A stretch of DNA of 64,000 bases from Desulfobacca_B sp046538075 (GCA_046538075.1 JBKHJN010000006.1:30661-94660); one strand, 5' to 3'; shown: positions 38,901 to 48,454, numbered from the stretch's first letter. Notes: generated by a model not told the origin, from the letters alone. A program made the numbers and translations.

Positions 38901-39842
38901 ATGCCTAGTCTGGCAGTGCTGTTCCCCGGCCAGGGTTCTCAATACGTGGGGATGGGCCACGCCCTTTACGAGGTGGATTCCGAAGCCCGCCAGCTTTTTG
39001 CCCGTGCCGAAGCCGTTACCCGACTTCCCCTGGCCCGTCTCTGTTTTGAGGGACCGATGGCGGAATTAACCGAAACCGTCAATCTGCAGCCCGCGGTTAC
39101 CGCCGTCAATCTGGCTTTATACAATGCCCTGAGCCGGGCCGGGATCCGCCCCCATTTTGTCGCCGGCCACAGTCTGGGCGAATATAGCGCTCTTTATGCC
39201 GCCGGGGTGCTCTCAGAGGCCGATACCCTGAAGGCAGTGCAGATGCGGGGGCAGGTCATGCATCGGGAAGCCCAGCGTCATCCTGGGGCGATGGCCGCTA
39301 TCCTGCGCCTGCCTCAGGAGCGGCTGCAAGAACTGCTGGCGCCGCTCCAGGCCGATGGGGTGCTGGCCCTGGCCAACTTCAATACCCCGGAACAGATCGT
39401 CATTTCCGGGGAAGCGCCGCTGATCAAGCAGGCCATGGACCTGGCCAAAAAAGCCGGGGGCCGCGGCGTGCCTCTGAAGGTGTCAGGAGCCTGGCACTCG
39501 GCCTTAATGTCCGAGGCCCAGCCTGATTTTGCTGCCTTCCTGGACGGATTGACCTTTAATCCCCCCACGGTGCCGATGCTGTTCAACGTTACCGGCCAGC
39601 CTGAAACCGATCCGGGGCGGATGCGCGACAACATGGCCCGGCAACTGACTTCTCCGGTCCTCTGGACCGATTGCGTGGCCTATCTGTTGGCCGCCGGGGT
39701 CGACACCTGGGGGGAAGTGGGCCCTAAGGACATCCTCAAAGGCCTGGTCACCAAGACCCTGCCCCCGGATACCCCCTATAGATTTTATAATATCGAAGAT
39801 CCCGCCAGCCTGGAACAATTCCTGGCCGAGTTTAGCTCTTAA
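38901..39842 (+). CDS. fabD: Malonyl-CoA:ACP transacylase FabD
   Basis: 313 residues. FPGQGSQYVGMG at the N-terminus, the nucleophile elbow GHSLGEYSAL (catalytic Ser near residue 92), the conserved Arg in QMRGQVMH and the His in GAWHSALM identify FabD. It loads malonyl groups onto ACP for fatty acid synthesis. No other fab gene lies next to it, and an intergenic repeat (copy C) follows 4 bases after the stop. A GAGG lies before the ATG. Confidence 0.93.
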   Translation: MPSLAVLFPGQGSQYVGMGHALYEVDSEARQLFARAEAVTRLPLARLCFEGPMAELTETVNLQPAVTAVNLALYNALSRAGIRPHFVAGHSLGEYSALYAAGVLSEADTLKAVQMRGQVMHREAQRHPGAMAAILRLPQERLQELLAPLQADGVLALANFNTPEQIVISGEAPLIKQAMDLAKKAGGRGVPLKVSGAWHSALMSEAQPDFAAFLDGLTFNPPTVPMLFNVTGQPETDPGRMRDNMARQLTSPVLWTDCVAYLLAAGVDTWGEVGPKDILKGLVTKTLPPDTPYRFYNIEDPASLEQFLAEFSS

Positions 39843-39845
39843 AGA

Positions 39846-39995
39846 TTTACTCCGAGCAATTAAAAGGTTAATTTGAGGGGAGGGTGGGAGGACCGCCGGC
39901 CACCCTCCCCTTAAGCTCCCCTCCTAACCCCCCTTAAGGGTTGGGGGAGTGGACTGTTTACTAACCCCAATTCAGTTATTTTATGACCTGGATAA
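39846..39995 (+). repeat. Dispersed repeat, copy C (about 150 bp, both ends present)
   Basis: Left end TTTACTCCGAGCAATTAAAA then GGTTAATTTGAGGGGAGGG; right end CCCCAATTCAGTTATTTTAT then GACCTGGATAA. Between them are a GGGAGGACCGCCGGCCACCCTCCC hairpin and CCCCCCTTAAGGGTTGGGGG. Both ends match copies D and E (inverted). It begins 4 bases after the fabD stop. Confidence 0.8.
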
Positions 39996-40123
39996 AATTC
40001 AGTTTTAGGCCGACCAAAGAGCAAAAGTTGACCGGCGGCCCGATAAATCTTGCATCCGGAATTGAGTTTGTTAAATTGAAACTTGTGCGAAATTTTCCTC
40101 CGACCAAGGGGTAGCCCTAGACC

Positions 40124-42133
40124 ATGGCAAAAATCGATGTCTTTCCAGCCAGCGCCGGCCGGGGACGGGTAATCATTGAAGGCGTCAAACCAGAGATCGA
40201 CGGCGGCCGTTATCCGATCAAACGCACCGTCGGAGAGCCGGTCCGAGTAGAAGCCGATATCTACGCCGATGGCCACGAAGTCATTTCCGGGGTTTTACTT
40301 TACCGCTGGAACCAAGAATCACCCTGGAGCGAAACGCCGGTGGAGTTTCTGGGTAACGACCGGTGGCAGGCGGAGTTTACCGTCAAAGAATTGGGAACTT
40401 ACTCCTATACCCTGGAGGCCTGGGTGGACCGCTTCCGGACCTGGCGGCGCGATCTGGCCAAAAAATTTGAGGCCGGCCAGGAAGTAGCGGTCGATCTGTT
40501 GGTCGGCGCCCAGTTGGTCGCCGAAGCTGCGGAACAGGCCAGCCCGGACGACGCCGAACAGCTGGTACAATGGGCCTACCTCCTGAAGGCGGAAGGCGAT
40601 GTCCTGAACCGGGCGCTGCTGGCCTTGGACCCGGAACTGGCCCAAACCATGGACAGATATCCCGACCGGCGTTGGGCCAGCCGCTATGACCGCGAACTAG
40701 TAGTGGTGGTGGAACGGGTCAAGGCCCGGTTTAGCACCTGGTACGAGATGTTTCCCCGCTCCTGTGCTTCGAAGCCGGGGGAACATGGCACTTTCCGGGA
40801 TTGCGAAGACCGTCTCCCTTATGTGGCAGGCCTGGGCTTTGATGTGGTCTATTTTCCCCCCATTCATCCCATTGGCCGCACCAACCGCAAAGGCCGCAAC
40901 AATGCGCCAGTGGCCGGTCCCACTGACCCTGGCAGCCCCTGGGCGATCGGCGCGCCGGAAGGGGGGCATAAGGCTGTCCATCCCCAGCTCGGCACTTTGG
41001 AGGACTTCCAGCTGCTCGTGGCCCGGGCCCAAGATCTAGGCCTGGAAATAGCCCTGGATATTGCTTTTCAAGGCACTCCAGATCATCCTTATGTAAAAGA
41101 GCACCCCGAGTGGTTCCGCTGGCGGCCGGACAATACCGTGCAGTACGCGGAAAATCCCCCCAAAAAATACGAAGATATCTACCCCTTTGACTTTGAGACC
41201 GCCTCTTGGGCGGAGCTCTGGGAGGAGCTCAAAAGTATTTTCCTGTTCTGGATTGAGCAGGGGGTCCTGATCTTCCGGGTGGACAACCCCCATACCAAAC
41301 CCTTCCGCTTCTGGGAATGGCTGATTGCCGAAATCAGAGCCGCCCATCCCCAGGTAATTTTTCTGGCCGAGGCCTTTACCCGGCCCAAGGTCATGTACCA
41401 GCTGGCCAAGCTGGGTTTCAGCCAGTCCTACAATTATTTCCCCTGGCGCAACACCAAGTGGGAGCTGATGCAATACTTCACCGAGCTGACCCAGACCGAG
41501 GTGCGGGAGTATTTCCGGCCCCATCTGTGGCCCAATACCCCGGATATCCTGACTGAATATCTGCAGTTTGGCGGCCGCCCGGCCTTTATGATCCGGCTGG
41601 TGCTGGCTGCCACTCTGGGGGCTAATTACGGCATCTATGGCCCCGCCTTTGAACTGGGTGAGCGGCACCCCCGGGAGCCGGGCAGCGAGGAATATCTGGA
41701 TTCGGAAAAGTATGAAATCAAACACTGGGACCTCGACCGGCCGGACAGTCTAAAGGACTTCATCGCCCGGGTGAACCGCATTCGGCGGGAGAACCCCGCC
41801 CTCCATTCGGACTGGAGCCTGCAGTTCCATCGGGTGGAGAATGACCAGCTTATCTGTTACAGCAAATATCATCAAGATTCTGCCAACCTCATCCTGGTAG
41901 TGGTGAATCTGGATCCGCACCACACCCAGGGCGGCTGGGTGGAGTTGCCCCTGGCCGAGCTGGGAATTGACCCCGGTCATCCCTATCAGGTACACGATAT
42001 GTTAGGTGAGTCCCGGTTCCTGTGGCAAGGGCCGCGCAATTATGTAGAGCTCAACCCTAGGATAGCCCCGGCCTATATCTTCCGGGTGCGGCACCGGGTA
42101 CGCACCGAACGGGATTTCGATTATTATTTATAA
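40124..42133 (+). CDS. glgE: Alpha-1,4-glucan:maltose-1-phosphate maltosyltransferase GlgE
   Basis: 669 residues, GH13 subfamily 3. An N-terminal domain of about 190 residues (beta-sandwich plus helical insert) precedes the (beta/alpha)8 barrel. GlgE signatures are VYFPPIHPIGRTNRKGRNN, the nucleophile Asp in LIFRVDNPHTKP and the acid/base Glu in VIFLAEAFTRPKVM. It extends alpha-1,4-glucan with maltose-1-phosphate, releasing phosphate. The next gene (treS-maltokinase) supplies the donor from trehalose and starts 17 bases later. No strong ribosome binding site is seen before the ATG. Confidence 0.94.
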   Translation: MAKIDVFPASAGRGRVIIEGVKPEIDGGRYPIKRTVGEPVRVEADIYADGHEVISGVLLYRWNQESPWSETPVEFLGNDRWQAEFTVKELGTYSYTLEAWVDRFRTWRRDLAKKFEAGQEVAVDLLVGAQLVAEAAEQASPDDAEQLVQWAYLLKAEGDVLNRALLALDPELAQTMDRYPDRRWASRYDRELVVVVERVKARFSTWYEMFPRSCASKPGEHGTFRDCEDRLPYVAGLGFDVVYFPPIHPIGRTNRKGRNNAPVAGPTDPGSPWAIGAPEGGHKAVHPQLGTLEDFQLLVARAQDLGLEIALDIAFQGTPDHPYVKEHPEWFRWRPDNTVQYAENPPKKYEDIYPFDFETASWAELWEELKSIFLFWIEQGVLIFRVDNPHTKPFRFWEWLIAEIRAAHPQVIFLAEAFTRPKVMYQLAKLGFSQSYNYFPWRNTKWELMQYFTELTQTEVREYFRPHLWPNTPDILTEYLQFGGRPAFMIRLVLAATLGANYGIYGPAFELGERHPREPGSEEYLDSEKYEIKHWDLDRPDSLKDFIARVNRIRRENPALHSDWSLQFHRVENDQLICYSKYHQDSANLILVVVNLDPHHTQGGWVELPLAELGIDPGHPYQVHDMLGESRFLWQGPRNYVELNPRIAPAYIFRVRHRVRTERDFDYYL

Positions 42134-42150
42134 AGGTGGAATATAAATAA

Positions 42151-45100
42151 ATGGCCCGCAGCAAGGCGCAGTTAATCGTTGATGACGACCCCTTGTGGTA
42201 TAAAGACGCCATCATTTATGAGGTGCACGTCCGCTCTTTTTATGACAGCGACGGGGACGGCATCGGCGATTTCCGCGGTCTCACTCAGAAGCTGGATTAT
42301 CTCCAGGATTTGGGGGTGACAGCCATCTGGCTGCTGCCCTTTTACCCCTCGCCGCTTAAAGACGACGGTTATGATATTGCTGATTACACCGATATCCACC
42401 CCAATTACGGCACCCTGCGGGATTTCAAGGCCTTTATCCGGGAGGCCAAGCGCCGGGGGCTCCGAGTGATCACCGAACTGGTGGTGAATCACACCTCGGA
42501 CCAGCATCCCTGGTTCCAACGGGCCCGGCGGGCCCGCCCCGGCAGCCCGGAACGCCGGTTTTACGTCTGGAGTGACAGTCCGACTAAGTACGCCGATACC
42601 CGGATTATCTTTAAAGATTTTGAGTCCTCCAACTGGACCTGGGATCAAGTGGCCCAGGCCTACTACTGGCACCGGTTCTATTCCCACCAGCCCGACCTCA
42701 ACTACGACAGCCCCCAGGTCCGGAAAGCCATTATCCGGGTGTTAAATTTCTGGTTAAAACTGGGGGTGGATGGCCTGCGCCTGGATGCCGTGCCCTATCT
42801 GTTTGAACGGGAAAACACCAACTGCGAAAACCTGCCCGAAACCCATATCTTTCTCAAAGATTTGCGGAAACATGTGGACCAGAAATTTAAGAACCGGATG
42901 TTTCTGGCCGAAGCCAACCAGTGGCCCGAAGATGCGGCAGCTTATTTCGGCGAGGGCGACGAATGTCACATGGCCTTCCATTTTCCGCTGATGCCCCGCC
43001 TATTTATGGCTCTCCGGATGGAAGACCGCTTTCCGATTATTGACATTCTGCAGCAAACCCCGGCGATTCCGGAAAACTGCCAGTGGGCCCTGTTCCTGCG
43101 GAACCACGATGAACTCACCCTGGAGATGGTGACCGATGAAGATCGGGATTATATGAACCGGGTCTACGCCCAGGACCCTCAGATGCGCATCAACCTGGGA
43201 ATTCGCCGCCGCCTGGCTCCGCTGCTGGGCAACCACCGCCGTCGCATCGAGTTGATGAAGACGCTGTTGTTTTCCATGCCCGGCACCCCGGTCATCTATT
43301 ATGGCGACGAAATCGGTATGGGGGACAACTTCTATCTGGGCGATCGTGACGGGGTCCGGACCCCCATGCAATGGAGCTCCGACCTCAATGCCGGGTTCTC
43401 CCGGGCCAACCCGCAACGGCTTTATCTGCCGGTCATTCTGGAACCCGAGTATCACTATAAAGCCATCAATGTCGACACCCAACAAAACAACCCGCATTCA
43501 TTGTTGTGGTGGATAAAACGCTTTATCTCCTTAAGAAAGCGCTACAAGGCCTTTGGCCGGGGCAGCATCGAATTTCTTTATCCCGAAAACCGTAAGGTGA
43601 TAATTTTCTTGCGACGTTATCAGGAAGAATGCATCCTGGTGGTCACCAACCTGTCCCGTTTTGTCCAGTACGTTGAACTGGACCTATCTGCTTTCCAGGG
43701 CAAGATCCCGGTGGAATTGATTGCTCGCCATGAATTTCCGGCTATCGGGGAGTTGCCCTACTTTATCACCTTAGGGCCTCATTGTTCCTACTGGTTTGCC
43801 TTGGAATCCCCACAGCGGTTGGAGGTGGAGCTACCGACGGCTAAATTCGAGATCCCGACCTTGGCGATCCAGGGGGAGGCAAGTGAACTGTTTCTGGACA
43901 AAAATCGGGCGGCCATGGCGGAAGTGCTCCCCAATTATCTCCAAAGGTGTCGTTGGTTCGGCGGCAAAGCCCGGCAAATCAAGTCAGCCCGGATCTTAGA
44001 GATCATCCCCTTCACTTACGATGGTGAAACCGTTTATCTCGTTATGGTAAGCATAGGTTATATTGAGGGTGAACCCGAATCTTATGTCCTGCCGCTGGCG
44101 GTGGCCTGTGGGGAACGGATAGAGCAGATTCTGAGGGAGAATCCTCAGGCGGTGGTAGCCCGGCTGCAATATAAAGAGCGACTAAAGTTGCTTTATGAAG
44201 CCATCGGTGAAGTCCGCTTTGGCCAAGCCTTGTTTGACAGCATTGCTCGACGCCGCCATTTTAAGGGAATGATGGGAGAGCTTTCAGGCTCCACTACCCG
44301 GGTCTTTCGGCAGCTTCGGGCCCCGGCGGCCGCCCACCTGGAGCCGGCCATCATGAAAGCGGAACAGAGCAATACTTCCATTGTGTACGGAGATCAATTC
44401 ATCCTCAAGCTTTACCGGCGGGTGGAAGAAGGCATCAACCCTGATTTGGAGATCGGCCGTTTTCTCACCGAAAAGACCAGGTTTACTAATTTCCCGCCGG
44501 TGGCTGGGGCATTGGAGTATCGCCGCAATCGCAGCGAGCCCATGACCATGGCGGTTCTCCAGGGCTTTGTCCTCAACCAGGGAGACGCGTGGGAGTATAC
44601 CCTGGATGTCCTGGGCCATTATTATGAGACGGCCCTGGCCCGGAAGGCCGAGGTTGAACCAGAATTGCCCTCTCCTTCCCCCTTCCTGGCGCCGATTATG
44701 GAACCAGTACCGCCTCTGGCCCAGGAAATGATCGGCCACTACCTGGAATCGGCCCGGCTGCTGGGGCAGCGGACCGCCGAGTTGCATCTGGCCCTGGCTT
44801 CGGTTAAAGGCGATCCCAACTTTGCCCCGGAACCCTTTTCAGCCCTCTACCAGCGCTCGGTCTATCAGTCGATGCGCAATCTAACCGCGCGCACCTTCCA
44901 ACTTATGCGCTCGCGGCTGCGCTATCTGCCGGAAACAATGCTGGCAGAGGCCCAACAGGTGCTGGAACTGGAGGGAGAGGTCTTTAAGCGGTTCCGTTCC
45001 CTGATCGACCACAAAATAAGTACCATGCGGATCAGGGTCCACGGGGATTACCATTTGGGCCAGGTTTTATATACCGGTAAGGATTTTGTGATTATTGACT

Positions 45101-45486
45101 TTGAGGGGGAACCGGCCCGTTCCCTGACTGAGCGGCGGCTGAAGCGCTCGCCTTTAAGGGATATTGCCGGGATGTTGCGCTCCTTCCACTATGCCGTCAA
45201 CCATGCGATTCTGACCAATGCCTTCCGCCCCGAAGATGTCCCGGCTATGGAGAAATGGGCCCAATTCTGGCAATTATGGGTATCGTCCATTTTCCTGCAG
45301 AATTATTTTGCTGTTGCCGCTCAGGGCGCGTTTCTGCCATCCCAGGAAGAGGAACTCCAGGTTCTGTTAAAGGCCTACTGCCTGGAAAAGGCAATTTATG
45401 AGCTGGCTTATGAACTCAACAATCGGCCCGACTGGGTGAAAATTCCCCTTAGGGGCATATTGCAGCTTCTGGAGATCAGTGGTTGA
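42151..45486 (+). CDS. treS: Trehalose synthase fused to maltokinase
   Basis: 1111 residues. The first 550 are a GH13 trehalose synthase (LWYKDAIIYEVHVRSFYDSDGDGIGDFRGL, catalytic Asp in GLRLDAVPYLFERE, Glu in FLAEANQWPED, Asp in LRNHDELTLE) that interconverts maltose and trehalose. From about residue 590 there is a maltokinase of the aminoglycoside-phosphotransferase fold (YLQRCRWFGGKARQI, catalytic loop VHGDYHLGQVLYT and the Mg site VIIDFEGEPARS) that makes maltose-1-phosphate with ATP. The fusion channels trehalose to the GlgE donor. GGTGG precedes the ATG, 17 bases after glgE. Confidence 0.94.
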   Translation: MARSKAQLIVDDDPLWYKDAIIYEVHVRSFYDSDGDGIGDFRGLTQKLDYLQDLGVTAIWLLPFYPSPLKDDGYDIADYTDIHPNYGTLRDFKAFIREAKRRGLRVITELVVNHTSDQHPWFQRARRARPGSPERRFYVWSDSPTKYADTRIIFKDFESSNWTWDQVAQAYYWHRFYSHQPDLNYDSPQVRKAIIRVLNFWLKLGVDGLRLDAVPYLFERENTNCENLPETHIFLKDLRKHVDQKFKNRMFLAEANQWPEDAAAYFGEGDECHMAFHFPLMPRLFMALRMEDRFPIIDILQQTPAIPENCQWALFLRNHDELTLEMVTDEDRDYMNRVYAQDPQMRINLGIRRRLAPLLGNHRRRIELMKTLLFSMPGTPVIYYGDEIGMGDNFYLGDRDGVRTPMQWSSDLNAGFSRANPQRLYLPVILEPEYHYKAINVDTQQNNPHSLLWWIKRFISLRKRYKAFGRGSIEFLYPENRKVIIFLRRYQEECILVVTNLSRFVQYVELDLSAFQGKIPVELIARHEFPAIGELPYFITLGPHCSYWFALESPQRLEVELPTAKFEIPTLAIQGEASELFLDKNRAAMAEVLPNYLQRCRWFGGKARQIKSARILEIIPFTYDGETVYLVMVSIGYIEGEPESYVLPLAVACGERIEQILRENPQAVVARLQYKERLKLLYEAIGEVRFGQALFDSIARRRHFKGMMGELSGSTTRVFRQLRAPAAAHLEPAIMKAEQSNTSIVYGDQFILKLYRRVEEGINPDLEIGRFLTEKTRFTNFPPVAGALEYRRNRSEPMTMAVLQGFVLNQGDAWEYTLDVLGHYYETALARKAEVEPELPSPSPFLAPIMEPVPPLAQEMIGHYLESARLLGQRTAELHLALASVKGDPNFAPEPFSALYQRSVYQSMRNLTARTFQLMRSRLRYLPETMLAEAQQVLELEGEVFKRFRSLIDHKISTMRIRVHGDYHLGQVLYTGKDFVIIDFEGEPARSLTERRLKRSPLRDIAGMLRSFHYAVNHAILTNAFRPEDVPAMEKWAQFWQLWVSSIFLQNYFAVAAQGAFLPSQEEELQVLLKAYCLEKAIYELAYELNNRPDWVKIPLRGILQLLEISG

Positions 45487-45559
45487 GATTAAAGGAAGCG
45501 GATCAGGGTTAGATAATCCGGCGTAACCTCATTGTCTACTAGAAAAGATCGAGGATCTA

Positions 45560-45588
45560 TTGACACGAACTTCGTGTTATCGTATATT
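45560..45588 (+). promoter_or_regulatory. vapBC promoter with palindromic operator
   Basis: -35 TTGACA (45560-45565), 17-base spacer, -10 TATATT (45583-45588). A dyad ACACGAA-C-TTCGTGT (45563-45577) fills the -35/spacer region, and a further half-site TCGTGTT follows the -10. The start codon at 45595 is 6 bases after the -10 box, so the message is probably leaderless. This fits VapB or VapBC autorepression. Confidence 0.78.
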
Positions 45589-45594
45589 CGTGTT

Positions 45595-45825
45595 ATGAAA
45601 AATGTAACCATTACTCTCGATGAGGAAGTGGCCCGTTGGGCCCGTATTCGGGCGGCGGAGCGCAACATGAGCGTCTCCCGGCTGGTGGGAGAAATGCTGC
45701 GGGAAAAAATGTCCCAGGAAGAAACCTATCTGAATGCCATGCAGCAATACCTGGCGCAGCAGCCTCAAGCCCTTAAGAAACCTGGAGAGCTGTATCCCAG
45801 TCGCCGGGAATTGCATGAGCGGTAA
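45595..45825 (+). CDS. VapB-type antitoxin (ribbon-helix-helix)
   Basis: 76 residues. MKNVTITLDEEVARWARIRAAERNMSVSRLVGEMLREKM is a ribbon-helix-helix DNA-binding domain; the C-terminal half (about residues 42-76) would wrap around the toxin. The start at 45595 is set by the RHH fold and the adjacent -10 box; the frame is open upstream to 45532, but that would include the promoter. It overlaps the toxin start by 11 bases. Expected to neutralise VapC and repress its own promoter. Confidence 0.85.
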   Translation: MKNVTITLDEEVARWARIRAAERNMSVSRLVGEMLREKMSQEETYLNAMQQYLAQQPQALKKPGELYPSRRELHER

Positions 45826-46258
45826 AGTTTTTGTTGACACCAACATCTTGGTCTATGGCCGGGACCTATCCGAACCGGAAAAACAGCGGCAAGCCTTGGC
45901 CTGGATGGCGTATCTCTGGCAGCGGCGGACAGGGCGGCTAAGTTTTCAGGTTTTGCAAGAATTCTATGTCACGGTAACTGCGAAACTCCGTCCCGGTCTG
46001 GAGCAGGAGGTGGCCCGGCGGGACGTGCGCGCCCTGCTGGCCTGGGAGCCGCTGGTGGTCAATGCCAGGGTGATAGAAGCCGCCTGGGAGTTGCAGGACC
46101 GCTATGGGTTGCCCTGGTGGGATGCCCTGATCGCCACAGCGGCGCAAGCCGCCCGCTGCCGTTACCTGCTTACTGAAAATTTTCAGGATAGGCAGAATCT
46201 GGGGGACCTTTTAATCGTCAATCCATTCTGCCAAAGCCCGGAATCATTGGAGGCTTGA
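45815..46258 (+). CDS. VapC-type PIN-domain ribonuclease toxin
   Basis: 147 residues. The PIN acidic residues appear as VDTNILVY (Asp near residue 8), FQVLQEFYV (Glu), and PWWDALIATAA (Asp), with a final LLTENFQD. VapC toxins cleave tRNA or rRNA. The ATG at 45815 overlaps the antitoxin stop by 11 bases, typical of type II modules. The module lies between treS-maltokinase and glgB within the glucan gene cluster. Confidence 0.87.
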   Translation: MSGKVFVDTNILVYGRDLSEPEKQRQALAWMAYLWQRRTGRLSFQVLQEFYVTVTAKLRPGLEQEVARRDVRALLAWEPLVVNARVIEAAWELQDRYGLPWWDALIATAAQAARCRYLLTENFQDRQNLGDLLIVNPFCQSPESLEA

Positions 46259-46378
46259 AGACAGTTAAGTGTAGTAGAATAGTAGACTAGCCCTGGCTGC
46301 AATATTCGGGAGTTAAGGGCCGAAGCGAATATATTAAAATCCGATACTTTTTATCTTTACACCAACCCCGAGGAGATA

Positions 46379-48346
46379 ATGACTTTAAAAAATAACGACG
46401 ATAAAACCATTCAGGTTTCCGGGGTTCAGGCCCCAAGTGCGCCGCCTCCGGAAGTTAGCCTGTTAACTGATGACGATCTTTATCTTTTTAACGAAGGGAC
46501 CCACTCTCGCCTGTACGAAAAGCTAGGAGCCCATATCCTTAAAGTAGATGAAGTTGAAGGGACTTATTTTGCAGTGTGGGCTCCAGATGCCGAGCAGGTT
46601 TTTGTCATTGGCGATTTCAACGATTGGGACAAAGCCCGCCATCCTCTGCATCCCCGCGGCCAGTCGGGCATCTGGGAGGGGTTCATCCCGGGTGAAGGCC
46701 ACGGGGCCCTGTATAAGTTTCATATCGTCTCCCGCTACGGGGGTTATCGGGTGGATAAGACGTCTCCGTTTGGGATGTATTTTGAAGGTCCACCCCGGAC
46801 TGCCTCGGTGGTCTGGGACTTGGATTATACCTGGCAGGATCAGGCATGGCTATCGGAACGGTGGCGGCACAATGCCCTGGATGCGCCTATGGCCATCTAC
46901 GAGGTGCACCTGGGTTCCTGGCAGCGGGTGCCGGAGGAGGACAGTCGGCCCCTCAGTTATCGCGAATTGGCCCCCCGGCTGGCCCACTATGTGGAGCAGA
47001 TGGGCTTTACCCATGTAGAATTTCTGCCGGTCATGGAGCATCCCTTTTATGGCTCCTGGGGTTATCAGACCATCGGCTATTTTGCTCCCACCAGTCGCTA
47101 TGGCACGCCCCAGGATTTTATGTATCTGGTTGACTACCTGCATCAACACGGCATTGGCGTGATCCTCGACTGGGTACCCTCCCATTTTCCGGCTGATGAA
47201 CATGGCCCCGGGTTTTTCGACGGCACCCATCTCTATGAACACGCTGACCCGCGCAAAGGCTTTCACCCGGATTGGAAGAGCTTTATCTTCAATTACGGCC
47301 GCAATGAAGTAAAGAGTTTTATCCTCAGCAGCGCCATTTTCTGGCTCGACAAATACCATGTTGACGGCCTCCGGGTGGATGCCGTGGCCTCCATGCTCTA
47401 CCTAGACTATTCCCGTCAGGAGGGGGAATGGATCCCCAATCAATACGGCGGCCGGGAAAATCTCGAGGCTATCAATTTCCTGCGTTATTTCAATCAGGAG
47501 GTCTATAAAAATTATCCCGGCGTCCAAACCATCGCCGAGGAGTCCACTTCCTGGCCGATGGTCTCCCGTCCCAACTATGTCGGAGGTTTGGGTTTCGGCT
47601 TCAAATGGGATATGGGCTGGATGCATGATACCCTGCAATATATGGCGACTGATCCGATCTATCGAAAATATCACCATAACACCTTAACCTTTCGAATGCT
47701 CTATGCCTTCCAGGAGAACTTCATCCTGCCCTTGTCTCACGATGAGGTGGTGCATGGCAAAGGCTCCTTATTGGGGAAGATGCCCGGCGATAACTGGCAG
47801 AAATTCGCCAACCTGAGGCTGCTGTTTGGCTATATGTATGCCCAGACCGGCAAGAAGCTGTTGTTCATGGGGGGAGAATTCGGGCAGTGGAATGAATGGT
47901 ACCACGAAACCAGTCTGGATTGGCACCTGCTGGCCTATGCCCCGCACGCCTCTTTGCAAAGATGGTTGATCGATCTCAACCAGCGCTATCGCCGCGAACC
48001 AGCACTCTATGAACTTGATTTTGATCCGGCCGGCTTTGAGTGGATCGACTGCAACGATGTCCTTAATAGCACCATCAGTTTCATCCGCAAGGCGGGTTCG
48101 ACCGGCGAGATTATTCTGGTGGTATGTAACTTTACCCCGGTGCCCCGCTTAAATTACCGGGTCGGGGTGCCCCGGGGCGGATTCTGGGAAGAAATTTTGA
48201 ACAGCGACGCCGAATTGTACGGCGGCAGCGGTCACGGTAATCTGGGGGGGTTGGAAGCCACTCCCCTTCCCTGCCATGGCCGCCTCTATTCCCTCAATGT
48301 TACCTTGCCCCCCCTGGCCGCGGTGTACTTCAAAAGCGGAGGTTAG
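46379..48346 (+). CDS. glgB: 1,4-alpha-glucan branching enzyme GlgB
   Basis: 655 residues. An N-terminal CBM48 (FAVWAPDAEQVFVIGDFNDWD) precedes a GH13 subfamily 9 barrel: MEHPFYGSWGYQTIGYFAPTSRYG, nucleophile Asp in GLRVDAVASMLYLDYSR, acid/base Glu in TIAEESTSWPMVS and LPLSHDEVVHGKGS. It introduces alpha-1,6 branches into the glucan produced by GlgE. A GAGGAG lies 4 to 6 bases before the ATG. It is separated from treS by vapBC, which may have entered a pre-existing glg operon. Confidence 0.95.
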   Translation: MTLKNNDDKTIQVSGVQAPSAPPPEVSLLTDDDLYLFNEGTHSRLYEKLGAHILKVDEVEGTYFAVWAPDAEQVFVIGDFNDWDKARHPLHPRGQSGIWEGFIPGEGHGALYKFHIVSRYGGYRVDKTSPFGMYFEGPPRTASVVWDLDYTWQDQAWLSERWRHNALDAPMAIYEVHLGSWQRVPEEDSRPLSYRELAPRLAHYVEQMGFTHVEFLPVMEHPFYGSWGYQTIGYFAPTSRYGTPQDFMYLVDYLHQHGIGVILDWVPSHFPADEHGPGFFDGTHLYEHADPRKGFHPDWKSFIFNYGRNEVKSFILSSAIFWLDKYHVDGLRVDAVASMLYLDYSRQEGEWIPNQYGGRENLEAINFLRYFNQEVYKNYPGVQTIAEESTSWPMVSRPNYVGGLGFGFKWDMGWMHDTLQYMATDPIYRKYHHNTLTFRMLYAFQENFILPLSHDEVVHGKGSLLGKMPGDNWQKFANLRLLFGYMYAQTGKKLLFMGGEFGQWNEWYHETSLDWHLLAYAPHASLQRWLIDLNQRYRREPALYELDFDPAGFEWIDCNDVLNSTISFIRKAGSTGEIILVVCNFTPVPRLNYRVGVPRGGFWEEILNSDAELYGGSGHGNLGGLEATPLPCHGRLYSLNVTLPPLAAVYFKSGG

Positions 48347-48393
48347 TTGCCAGCTATTAGTGAGGTGCGAAAGTTAGCCTTAATGATATCGAA

Positions 48394-48452
48394 CTCAAAT
48401 TCATCACCTTTTCCCCTCTCCTCTCTGGGAAGAGGGTCAGGGTGAGGGGTTC
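48394..48452. repeat. GC-rich inverted repeat (CCCCTCTCC type)
   Basis: CCCCTCTCC..GGGAAGAGGGTCAGGGTGAGGGG forms a hairpin next to the copy D repeat. Sequences of this type recur in many genomes as intergenic repeats. It lies 48-106 bases after the glgB stop. Confidence 0.45.
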
Positions 48453-48454
48453 AG

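Noticed and set aside
42172..42687. Long minus-strand frames opposite treS and other GC-rich genes
   Set aside because: They are antisense shadows caused by codon bias; no family match, and the plus-strand genes are certain.
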